DNA from: Lomentospora prolificans
Lineage: Eukaryota > Ascomycota > Sordariomycetes > Microascales > Microascaceae
Direction of reading: 5' to 3'
NCBI GenBank assembly: GCA_029532625.1
Contig: JARFXM010000003.1
Location: 4,092,001 to 4,156,000, forward strand
DNA: 64,000 nucleotides
How positions within the stretch are numbered: position 1 is the stretch's first letter; the number at the start of each line of letters is the position of its first letter. Made by a program: the position numbers and the translations under genes. This document shows positions 46,794 through 57,607 of this stretch, in pieces. Under the pieces are notes generated by a model. That model ran no database searches, was not told the DNA's origin, and worked only from the letters and a program-made list of their open reading frames with translations.

Positions 46794-48353
46794 TCAGGCC
46801 CTACCGACTTTGAAGGACAGTATCTAAATTCGCACGTTAGGGATCTGGAGGAGAGGACAACAAAGAATGCGAAAGGCCATGAAAGGTCTCCTACAAGATG
46901 CGCGGGTATGAGAATGAAGGGAGCGCTTAAACTTACATCGTTCTTGCCAACCATAATCAGGTCGTCCTCGGCTACCCGGATGCCGCCTGCGCCCTCTATG
47001 TAGGCGATCGGGGCATCGCCCATTACCTTGCGGGCTGCGTCGCCCACCGTGGAGTTCTTCTTGACTAGAACACAATCCCTAAAAACACCCTTCGCATCGT
47101 TCGACCCAAACGTGGTTGTATTCCTCACGGGGAAAACCGGTACGAGCCCCAATACTTCGGCTGCCTTGGTTAATACCTGGACGACGCCGGTGGAGCCAAA
47201 CCGGTAGAGAACCATGTCTTTCAGGTTCTCTATTCTATTCTTGTTCTTGTCATCAAGCTCCTTCAAGCCACCGCCGTCGGGATCACCCGCCTCGATGAGA
47301 TCTTCTCTAGTGTCGACAAACTCACCACCCTCCGTATATTTGATATAACCTTGCTTCGCCATCTTCCGTAAAAACACCTCGGAAATTGCTGAACATAGGA
47401 CAACATGCGGATACATCTTGGCTATTTTCGCAATATTCTTGTCTGAATCAGGGTGGTCAATCTTGTTCAGAGCGAGGACGGTGGGGAACTTTTCGTCTGT
47501 AAAAGCATTTACCACGCTATCGATCGTTTCCTCGTCCCAGTGCTCCAGAGGCTCTTTGATTCCCAATCGATCTAGTGCGCGATTCACTATAGTCGTAGTG
47601 GCACCGTAACCAGAAAACTGAGCTTGCAGCGTCTCGGCTGCAGTCGCCTTGACGGCAACATGGCGCCTCTTGATGGATGACCACTTGTCCATCAGATTTC
47701 CTTTGATCCAGGCCACAATTTCGCTCCGCAGCCACGCAATATCGACCGATGGGTCGTAACCACGAGTCTCTTTGCCTTCGGCATCGACAGTCCCCGAGGC
47801 ATCAACGACATGGATGAGGGCGTCGGCATGACGGAGGTCGTCCAAGAACTTGTTGCCGAGGCCTTTGCCCTCATGGGCACCGGGTACTAAACCGGCTACA
47901 TCAAGAAGCTCTATAGGTACCGAGCGACGACCTTCAACACATGAACCATAGTTAGGCCTGCATTTCTCTTGAAGACCATATCGCGCGCATGCGCAGGGTA
48001 TCTGTAAATAGCCGATAGCCCTCTGGGGATCAATCGTCGTAAATCTATAAATCATGTAAGCTTCAAAGCATACATGGCGCTCTAAGTCACCAGTGGAAAT
48101 GTTTTCTTCTCCCCCTTTCAACTCTTCATCCGAGGCTCACTTCGGCCATTCGGTGGGTGGGATTTGACGTACGGGAAATTTCCTATAATAGAAAGACAAC
48201 ATATCAGCTTCCCCAGCTATTTCTCAACCCGATTAAATGGCCCTATACCATCCACTTACCAACTTTTGATGAGGCATCCGTGAGAGAATTGAGCGTTGTG
48301 CTCTTGCCAGCCGATGGCTTGCCCACAAGGCCAATGAGCGGGTCACGAGGCAT
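46794..48353 (-). CDS. OBG-family GTPase, YGR210C type
   Basis: Exons 48353-48260, 48182-48173 (10 nt), 48044-46937 and 46823-46794 give 413 aa, close to yeast Ygr210c (411 aa as I recall). GTPase motifs: G1 GLVGKPSAGKST (residues 8-19), switch region GNFPFTTIDPQRAIG split over three exons, G3 DVAGLVPGA and G4 NKID (about 227-230). The C-terminus is a TGS-like domain (GVFRDCVLVKKNSTVGDAA..., IRVAEDDLIMVGKNDILSF). The 10-nt exon is required to restore GNFP and the frame. It has a TATTATAG acceptor and GTACGT donor. The last exon adds ILSFKVGRA. Related OBG/YchF proteins bind ribosomes and nucleotides; the exact role of this branch is poorly known. Confidence 0.93.
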
Positions 48354-48917
48354 CTCTGCGATAGGGGAGGGCCTGCCGAGCTCAGTTGTCAATCGCAAAA
48401 CGGAATCGCAAGGCGTAGCAGCGCGTCACCTCGGCCCTATTCGCCCTAGAGGAGTGAGGAGGAAGATGGAAAAGTCGACTTCGGACCGAGTTTGCGCATT
48501 TGACATAACATAGTGATTTTGGATCTTCGGAGGTTTGAGGCGGGGCAATACTTTTTTTTTTGGCGGGGTAACTTTCTGCGGTCAGCGGTCACGGTCGCGC
48601 CTGCACCTCAGCTGCGCCAGCCAGCCAGGTTCTGCTGGCTGCTACATTCGATTACAGCCAGCGAATTATCAGATATGTGCTGAGAGAGCGGGCAGCTTTC
48701 TCTACACATCGACATGCTTCATTTGCGGGCCTCGACCTCGAAGCTTTTCGACGCCACAGCAGCCCCCGTTCCATTGCATTGATAAACTTCGTTAACACTC
48801 CAATAGTGGAACATGGATGAATAAAGGACCCCTTTGCCTTCCGGTTAACCCAAAACGCTACGTATTCCGTGTTCAATCCTATTCAATCCTGGAACTGCAT
48901 CATTTTACTACTTGAGG
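48354..48917. other. Bidirectional promoter region of the GTPase and SET genes
   Basis: 564 bp separate the two divergent start codons, so regulatory sites are probably shared. An oligo-T tract lies at 48550-48560. No specific site recognised. Confidence 0.6.
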
Positions 48918-50893
48918 ATGTCGTCTCCAAACCTTCCTCTATCATCTCTGCCCGTTTGGGCGACCTTTAACAATATTGCCTTCAGCAGTGTCAAGGTAGA
49001 CTCGATTGAAGGCAAGGGCCAAGGCCTCATTGCAGAGACCGATCTTTCGTCTCCCGAAGGAGCTTCGGAACCACGAGTGCTGCTTAAGGTCCCCCATGAC
49101 GCGATACTCTGCAACGATGTCATTTCGGGGTACGCCAAGGTGGACAAGCGGTTTTCCGAGTTGCTGGAAGCCGTAGGGCCTCAGGTGATTCAATTGCTCC
49201 GATATTCGCTTGCAAAACTTATCTGACCGTTTTCGTGCGAGAGCTTGTACTGTGATATAGCCGACGAGAATGAAGGCTTTGATATTCCTTCTTACCCAAA
49301 GAATCCATTCGGAGTTGATGTTAGCCAACAGCGGGGTGTCAACACCGTGGACGGCGTATGTAAGATACCTGCCTGAGGATGTTTTTGTTCCCACGATGTG
49401 GCATGATCATGAGCGTGCTCTATTACGGGGGACTTCACTTGAGGTAAGTGGTTGACGACCAGCACACCGCAGAAATTGTCTCGCCATTGGCTTCTCGGAG
49501 CCGGGCTGGACTGAGCTGCAACTACATGTAGCGAGCCTCGTGCGTCCACAGGAATATCGCAGCTTACATATCGCATAGTCAGCTGTGGAGGCCAAGTTGA
49601 CAGATCTCACCCGCGAGTTTGATACGTTTCAAGAGAAGTCGGCCGAACTCCTGGTATGGGGTGACCTGTGGGAGAAGCGAACCTTGAGTCTGCGAGACTG
49701 GATATTGGCCGACGCTTGGTACCGGTCCCGCTCCCTGGAGCTACCTAGATCTGGAGATGCCATGGTTCCCATAATCGACATGGCAAATCATTCACCCCAA
49801 CCTTCGGCCAGCTACGAGGAGAACGTCAATTATGAAGTCACTCTTCAGCTACGTCCAGGTGCGACGCTAGCTGCTGGGGAAGAGGTGACCATTACATACG
49901 GCGAGAACAAGTCCGCGGCGGAGATCTTATTCAGTTACGGCTTCATCGACGTTGAGGGGGCGAAAAGACAACTTGTACTTCCCCTCACGCCTTTCGAAGA
50001 TGACCCGCTTATCCAAGCAAAGTTGCATAGCTTCAAAAAACCACCAATGGTAGATATACGAATGGAAGATGGTGAGGCAACTTGGAAAAGCGCCTTTGCG
50101 TTTTATATGTGCCTTAATGAAGAGGACGGGCTCGAGTTCCGCGTGCTACAAGACCTTGAAGGAGGCCGGCAGTTAAAGGTTTTTTGGCAGGATGAAGACG
50201 TCACGGATCGAGTTGACTCATTCGATCTTCTCATCGATAGCCACGAAATGAGTCAAATATTCCGCCTTCGCGTCGTTACGGTGATAGAGGAGCTAGTGGG
50301 AAGCCACATGGAGCGTATGGAGTCTGTTACTTCCCCGGCGGAAGAGGAACTGCTGCGCAGCATCCATGGGGAACCTAGAAGTGATTGTCTCGCCATGGCT
50401 AACACCCTCCGAGACATAGAGTATGGAATTCTTGAAGCCGCGCTGGGACGTCTTCGAGAGCAGGTAAGAAATCTCTCTTCCAAATCCTTCTCGCCTTTGA
50501 AAGCATTGACCAAACTTTCTGGCATGCTGTCTCGTCTGGTCCCGGTCGCTCGTTTCATGCATAACCACTGAAATCGAACCCTACCGGTCGGTGGGCCGAG
50601 CTGAAGGATCTAACAATATCCCTTGATACTTTGCGAGGATTAGTGCTGCCCAGCCAACTCCTGCTGCAAACCTGCAGGTGCAGGGGTGGAGTGAGGAGGC
50701 ACCTTCCTTTCGCCGGGTTATCCCGTTCTTGTGAAAGTCGAGTTGAAAATGCAGGCAATGGAGCTGACTTATAATGTAGAAAGCGCAGCTCTTAGCGGAC
50801 GAAAGCGTAGCGGCATATCTCGGGTCGATGGAGGATACCAGAAACGAGCAAGTGCCCTCAGAAACGACCAATGAGGAGGCCGATTTTAGTTGA
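48918..50893 (+). CDS. SET-domain protein lysine methyltransferase (RLSMT/SETD6-like)
   Basis: Exons 48918-49184, 49261-49443, 49579-50463 and 50780-50893 give 482 aa. The N-terminal part has a split SET core (KVDSIEGKGQGLIAETDL). SET motifs are MVPIIDMANHSPQP (NHS about 220-222) and ITYGENKSAAEILFSYGFI (about 255-273), the S-adenosylmethionine and active-site elements. The C-terminal half resembles a Rubisco-LSMT substrate-binding helical domain. The last exon (KAQLLADESVAAYLGSMED...EEADFS) restores the family-like tail after a 316-nt intron with a GCTGACTT branch point. If that intron is retained, the frame instead ends at 50571 with 35 unrelated residues. Related fungal enzymes (Rkm, SETD6) methylate ribosomal or other proteins; the substrate here is unknown. 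Exon 3-4 joining is inferred from frame and tail similarity. Confidence 0.87.
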
Positions 50894-53800
50894 GACATTG
50901 CAGGGTCGCAACGCCAAAGGGATGCATCTATGCTGGCTATTTCCTTGCCCACCCCATCTTAGTCCCGCGTCGCTGGCCTCAACGTGACAGCCGCAGAGCT
51001 GGCACGTAATGCTGCGTTTTTTGTTGCTTTCCGGTATCTTAGGGGGCGCAGGTCCAGACTGTGCAGGGAACTGGGGTACTTTAAAGTCCCACAGGCGAGA
51101 AAGGTGGATTAGGCCCCGGCCCTCTTCAACAACTCTAGGTGTAACTTTCTTTGTCCAACGAAGGGGTTGGAAAAGAGTGATTCGTGGCTATGGCAGTGGA
51201 AGGTCGTGGTGGAGGGAGCCGATCGGTTTGTATGAAAGGCAGGAATCTAGCGCGCATCTAGGCACACGAGGAGCCCGAACTGGCACTCACTGTGAACGAT
51301 ATGTATTAGAAAAGGAGTTTCTCTTCTCTGCATTTCTCGTACCTGACATTGGTCAGAACCCTGGGTAGTATTGCTGAGTGCTGAAGTCTTGGCCCTTGGG
51401 GCTCGTCTTAAATCCGAGACGGAAAGCGAGGTCTCGCGGATCTTGGCTTCCTCGAAAACCGGGGCCCAACAGAAAGGAAGTTATATGCGAGGATGGCCAG
51501 ATGTCGCTGAATCCTTATTTTGGATTTCTCGAAACGTACGATCCGTGGCATTGGATTTCGGCAAACAGGTTTGCTTGGCTGGCTGCTACCTGTTGAACTT
51601 CCCACGCATTGCCGCTGGAGATGGACACGGAGACACACCTTCGTGCCAAGCCAGGCAGGCTTCCGGAACTAGACTGGGTTCTCTCCATATCAACGATCGT
51701 GCATACATTGCTATCTGAATTTTAATTGACCGGACACAAGTACGGCAAGACAATAACAAGATAGGCTATTGTAGCAGACCATTGCGATTCCCCAGTATCT
51801 CCCCAATATTTTCGCTGGCATTGCTGTCTACCTTCGTAGAGGGGGCGGGATCCAAAATTTTCCCCAGATGCAGCCTAGGACAATCCGCACAATAGGCCAG
51901 TGGGGCAGGCCGAAACAGCCCTGTGCCAGCCACGGCAGTCTCGTATCTTCGCCAGCTGCCCCAGAATACGCTAGGCTAAACTTCACCAATAATTGAAGGA
52001 ATGATTGATGAAATAGTATGGGGAAACAGGGTTGTGCTGGCCATACTCCGGCCCTGGCCTTGCGGGCGCGATCGCCTTTTGCACCATGTGGTGGTTACTT
52101 CCTCCCCCCGCCTTCCCTCTTCCCCGCCTCCTTTCTGTGAGAAGAAAAATGTGCTTATTATTGTATACCCGAATCTATTCGCCAGCCGGGCTAAGTTTAT
52201 TCCAGACGGCGCTAGGAGTTTGGGCCACCCTTCTAATATTTCATTGTTGTTGTTGCGAAGCTGAAGGGAAGGGGATGGGTCACCCGGAAGGCACAGGGAA
52301 AACTCCAGTTGGCGCCCCCGATAACCCCCGTGTTCGCTTCATTCCGGGGGAAGCTAGTACCAGAGGAAGATACAAGAAAGAAAAAAGAAAATGAAGATTG
52401 GAAAGACTCGTTACTGAGGAGGATGTGGTTACGCGGCTATGGGGCACGAAAAAGAAGAGAGATTGACGACGATCTCGAAGAGGTGTGTGCGTGTGTGTGT
52501 TGGGGGGGTGGGGGGTGTGAGGCCAGCTGCGGGACTTCCCAAAGGGCGACAACCCTCCCTGTCAGAGAGGAGTCACATAAATAATATGGGCTTTCCTCTT
52601 TTATGTGAACGATAGTAAAACGGGCATTATAAGCGTGAACAACATCTGCATAGTTCGTCAGCCTGTTTCTGGCGGTTGAGTGTGCGGTGGAGAGTGAGGT
52701 ACTATTTCTAGATAGTAATATTCCTTTTTGCCGGACAGAAGGAAGCTAGCTGCGGGGTGGGTCGAGAAGCAAGAGGATTGGCTGCAGAGCCTTGGACGTG
52801 CGTTTCGAAGCACGTGGCATGGATGTAGAAGGATCTCGAGGTTCCTCTTTCCATCCAAGAGGTAGAGCAGAGAGGTGTGCAGGGTGTGCCTGTTGTGTGG
52901 AGCCAGGCTGAGGAAGAGATTGTGAGTGTACTTCGTACATTGGTCGAAGTACCACACAGTACTGGTAATCCCCGGATATCATGACGAATTGGGGCGAATC
53001 TTCCAGATGCTTGCCCCCAAGTTTGGTACTGGATGGCTTCCCTAATACAGGAGCGCCAGGTGTTGCACGTTGTATATGTACATCCCACAGTGAAAAGGAC
53101 CACAACGCCGTACAATGGATGAATCCGGGCTCGACGGAGGAACTGTGAGCCAGCGTTGTGGCTGCGAGCACCAACCTTCTCAATCCTTCAATATAACGGA
53201 TAGATTTGAGATGCCGGCTGCTCTGTTTCAAGCTCGGAGTCGCTATTGATTCTGGATCGCTCGAGGCCCTCATCGGAAGAGGGGCAGCAGGCAGTCTGTC
53301 TCGATTGCTAATCCGAGCTGCTTATTTCGTTGGTCCACTTCCGCGTTCAGAACTTTGGGCTTAAGAATTTCCATCCTCCAGCCTAAGGCTGGCGTGGGGA
53401 AATTGAATCGATATGCGTAAAACCCACTAACACGATTAATACATATGACCAACGCTGTACAGTAATCCTGCATACAGAAGCCATCGACACGTCCTTGATT
53501 TCGCCTTCAGTTACTATGCACTCCTCAACGGCGTGCTCCGATCGGAGAAAGTCACAGTTCGGGACTCATCATGATCGTCACCCGAGCAAAGCCAAGGAGG
53601 ATCGCGAGACCTGAGAGTTGATTTACGCCCCTCTTCCTCCTTGCCTGTCGTCTCGCCTCAACGGGTCGAGTCCGTTATGATGTCGATGACGTCCTACACG
53701 AGGGCGTCGCATTGAAGCATGCCTTGTACGCCTTTGCCTCCCTCACCGATATCAATGATATTCACCGGAACGCTCAGAAACACAGGGCTAGGCGCCGCCC

Positions 53801-54801
53801 CTGCCGGGTTTTAGACCTCCCACGGTCCCTTCTCGCAGCGCTAGGGCGAATCTTCCAAGAACGTCGTTCAAGGGTCGGAAATTTACCCACAGAAACTGTG
53901 TAGAGAAAGTGATGGTCTCTTTGGTAGTGATGATATCTGTCTAGAGATCACTCTGCAACCCCCCTAAAGGAAAGTGGGCGTGTTTGCCTTGCTCGTAGAC
54001 TGCCCAGGTGCGGTGTTCCTGTACCTATGATGGAGTCAAACCCTCTGTGGAGACGGACCGATGATTCTGTCAGGAGCTGGTTGGGTAAACGGCCGCCATC
54101 TGCGGATCCGCAACTTGTTTGAATCTCCGACTAAGGCAAGGTCGATCGCGCTTTCTAGACCAGCCACCGCGGGGAACCGACGCACCCCTTCGACGTGCCT
54201 ACCAGTAGTAATTTAAATTCGCCCCGGCCGGGAAACGCAGGGAGCTGTGATCACGACCACAGTCATAACCCAAATTATCGGGGGAGGGGAGATGCATCTT
54301 TGGTTTTGTGTTTGGCCAGGCATTGGCCCTGTACCCTTGTGACACGCTCACATCCTTGTTAGCCTCCCCTCGAGGTTGTACAGGGCAGGTCGGGTGGCTG
54401 AAAGCCCTGATACTCGAAAGGGAAGCTACCCATACATGCAGAGTCAAGGATGTAGAATCTACTGGAATTCCGCCAGCCATGAAGGCGTCGGACTGGGCTA
54501 CAATCGGGAGGCTACGGAAGCGCGTCACAATTTTTTTCCAGGCTCTGAACAGAGGTGCGAAGTGTTGGACAGAAGAGACAGGGGATTGCACGTGGCGGGC
54601 TTTACGCTGCAGAAGCGCATACTTCGTACGTTCAGCCCTCGACACGACAGAGGCTCGTGCTCACGGATCTACAAGGGTCACGACCTACAAGTGAAAAAGC
54701 TCCGGGGGAGCAATGGAATATATCGAAAAAGGAGAGCAGTACGACCGGAGCTTGATCCTGAGGGCAAGCGACATATCACACATAGGCATCAGACTCCAAT
54801 G

Positions 54802-54824
54802 AAAAAAAAAAAAAAAAAAAAAAA
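54802..54824 (+). repeat. 23-nt oligo-A tract
   Basis: An uninterrupted run of A in intergenic DNA. It could be a slippage product or the tail of an old retroposed insertion; no flanking duplication or reverse-transcriptase remnant was seen. Confidence 0.9.
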
Positions 54825-57462
54825 GAAGACGCTGCGCCAAGGGTCGCCAGACGCTCAGTCATACGATGACCTTGGGCGTGTTCAAGTTAGGTTTGTGGGG
54901 GAGACAGGGACATCTGTGGAAATGGGCCCATGGAAACTCTCGTGAAAAAGCATTATTGGACATTCGGTCTGGAGTCGTAGGCAAACGCGTTATTGAAGGT
55001 TTCTCGCCCATGGGGAAATCCTAGTTTAATCTGGTTTGGTTGGGGTTAGAGATGTCGTGGGATTATGGGACCCGATCAGGCCATTTCTTCGAGGAGTCTC
55101 GGAGCACGACCGGGACTAGGCGCCCTAAATCCACGCTAGGGATCAATCCAGTGCACAGAGGCTTTCCTTTGATCCTCGTGGGCGTCACACCTTCGCAGAG
55201 CGATAACACCGGGGAGACCGTATGCTGGCCAGGGACCACTAAGCTAGCTTAGAGAAGGGTGGGATGGTGGGAAGTCTTGGGGTTCTTGTCGGTCTGAGGT
55301 GATTTGTGAGAACGCGCGAGGTCTTTTTCTTGGGATAGATACTTATCAGCCCTGTCGAAATACCACTTTCCGTCAAACCCGTCTTGTTGGGAGAGGGCTG
55401 TGGGTTGCCACTAAAACAAAACCCCATTCAGCTCACATTACGAAGGAATCTTCACATCAATGGTCTCGTCGGTACTTGATCGAGTGGCTGACCAAGACGG
55501 GCGTAGAGAAATTCTTTCTCTCATGTTCATCTTATGAAGTCACAGAAAGTTGAGTGAGGGATGCGGAACCGCGTTTAGGTTCTGGTAGTGGTTGCGGAGG
55601 CGCTAACTTGGACGGATCGAGGCTCCCTCAAGGCTTTTGTCGAATCCAGGCTGGTCTAAGGCACGGATGCCTTGAATCGTCGAGAGAGCATTAACCAAGT
55701 CAGCCGGTGGTGTATCAAGAGGCGAAAAGGACTACCTATCCCCTTATCATCGCTGTCTAAACCGAGCGTTGAGCAGCCACGCGATCGCGACGTTGAACTA
55801 TCATTCAGTCCTCTCTATTTAACGAATCGGGAAACGCGCGCGATGATCGCGTGTGCATTACACAATTTAGAAGGGTAATGGATTCAATACATACAGACGA
55901 GTCCCCTTGGAAATCGATATCGTGCTTTCGAGCCAGTAGTGCGCTGCTACGAAGGTAGATCGATGTACAATTACTGGGTGGCATTTCCCCGGATTTTCGC
56001 CGCCATGACACATTGCATTTCTTGCAAACTTGCTTGCACAAAAGACGTTTATGCTCTTGCTCCAAATGATGCCAGGCTGTGTCTTGTTAAGCCAGCGGGT
56101 TCTGTCGTTGGCCAAGACTGTGGGGCCTGTTAGACTTGAGAATCAATTGATCCTTGCGATGTAAAATACTGGGCAGATGAGGTTCACCCAATCCCTGATC
56201 AGGGCAGGATTTTCTTTGATTCTCTCACGCACAAGTCGTGTGCAAAACGAACTAACAAGCGAATCCAGTTTGTCAGACTCCGTGCTGGATGTAGAGGTCG
56301 ATTATATGCCTCGTCCCTTCTAGCGATCGAATTTAGCGGGGCTGATCCCGGTGTCGGCCAGGGCCGCGTTCTCGGGGAACTTGGCCTTGAGTTAGTATTA
56401 TCGTCCAAGCATTCATGATGTGTACACACTGTATCCGCGGCTGCTCCAGCGATACTTCAGCCGCTTAAGAGGGGGAAATCTCGTCTCCTAGAGCGGATGC
56501 TGGAGGAGTCGGGAGTGTTCAAACTGTGGTGAATAGGAAATATGAACACCTACTCTAGCACGGCTTTCCGTGACATTGCCGTTGTGCAAACCCATTCTGT
56601 CTGCTCCGGGGTAGAAATCGTCAAAGGTAGGTGCGGTTCGGAACCATATAATAGGGCCAGGGCAAATTGTAAAGCCGAATGGTGGGAAGAAATCGGATTG
56701 AGAGGATGCTATAATAATACTGGCGCATTTTCTCGCGACTTCCCTGCTTCATCGCTCCCCTGTTACCCCATTTTCTCAACCCTCTTCGCGTTTCCTTAGT
56801 GGATCGATGCTGACCCTCAAGTAATATTGATATTCTCACCACTGGCGTCGTAGCGGTACGGACAGCATCGCGACGAATGCTTCCCATACCCCCCTGTTCC
56901 TGCTCTTTTAAACTCGTTAGGGTCGAGGATGGTTGTATGGCACGTAAGGTTGGTGATATACAGTGCTTCACCCGAAGTACCTATACCTCCTATACCTTAC
57001 CCAAAATGATCACCCCGCTGCCGACTCAAATGCGACTCATTCATAATACGTGAGTGACAGGGTACTTTCGTCGCATGCGCACAAGAAGCAATGTACTAAA
57101 GAAAGTACACGCCCCCCGTCCTCTTAGTTCACAGTCCCAGTCAGTGGAGCCGGCATCTCCATCATAAAACCACTTTGGTCCCCATACTCTCCGCTTCTCT
57201 TACTCCTACTCGCTTCTGCCTCCGCAACCCCTCGCACATTGTTTCTTTTTCCTTTTCCTTTTACTTGCCGTCGACTAGTTTACACTTCGATATCAAGGGA
57301 ACATAAACACGAACTTCTTTATTGCGGCTTCCTCACTGGAAAACGTCCCCAAGTCCCCCCCCTCCCGGGCGGGCTCCAGCGTTTTGTTGGCTTATACGCC
57401 TTGTGTACCTACAAAACTGCCGAGACGCTCAACGAAGAATCACGCGAACCTGCGCCCTGCGA

Positions 57463-57471
57463 ATGACCTAG
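57463..57471 (+). promoter_or_regulatory. Minimal upstream ORF (AUG ACC UAG) before the FacB-type gene
   Basis: If transcription starts upstream, this is the only ATG I find between 57100 and the main start at 57608, and it is closed after two codons. It sits 145 nt upstream of the main ATG and may tune re-initiation. The transcription start site is not known. Confidence 0.35.
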
Positions 57472-57607
57472 ACTCGTAACCGTACTAGCCTTTCGGCGGC
57501 CAGAATATCCGCCTTTTTTTCCTGATATACTCATTACCCGTCCCCGTTCCCAGACCCCGACCGATCGAGCACTCGGCCCGAGTCATTCCGGAGACGCCAC
57601 CGCCACA

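Larger units (their letters stand above)
50894..57607. other. 6.7-kb gene-poor region upstream of the FacB-type gene
   Basis: No supported gene. Open minus frames at 52746-53273 and 52708-53115 are within chance length. A GT-rich patch lies at 52483-52516 and a 23-nt oligo-A at 54802-54824. The last kilobase, CT-rich from about 57170, should hold the FacB promoter and leader. Confidence 0.45.

Noticed and set aside
50570..50600. tRNA T-arm-like GGTTCGATT on the minus strand
   Set aside because: The flanking bases do not form a T-stem and no D-arm or anticodon arm is present.
52746..53273. 175-codon open minus frame
   Set aside because: Chance length; a second frame is open over the same DNA and neither resembles a protein family.
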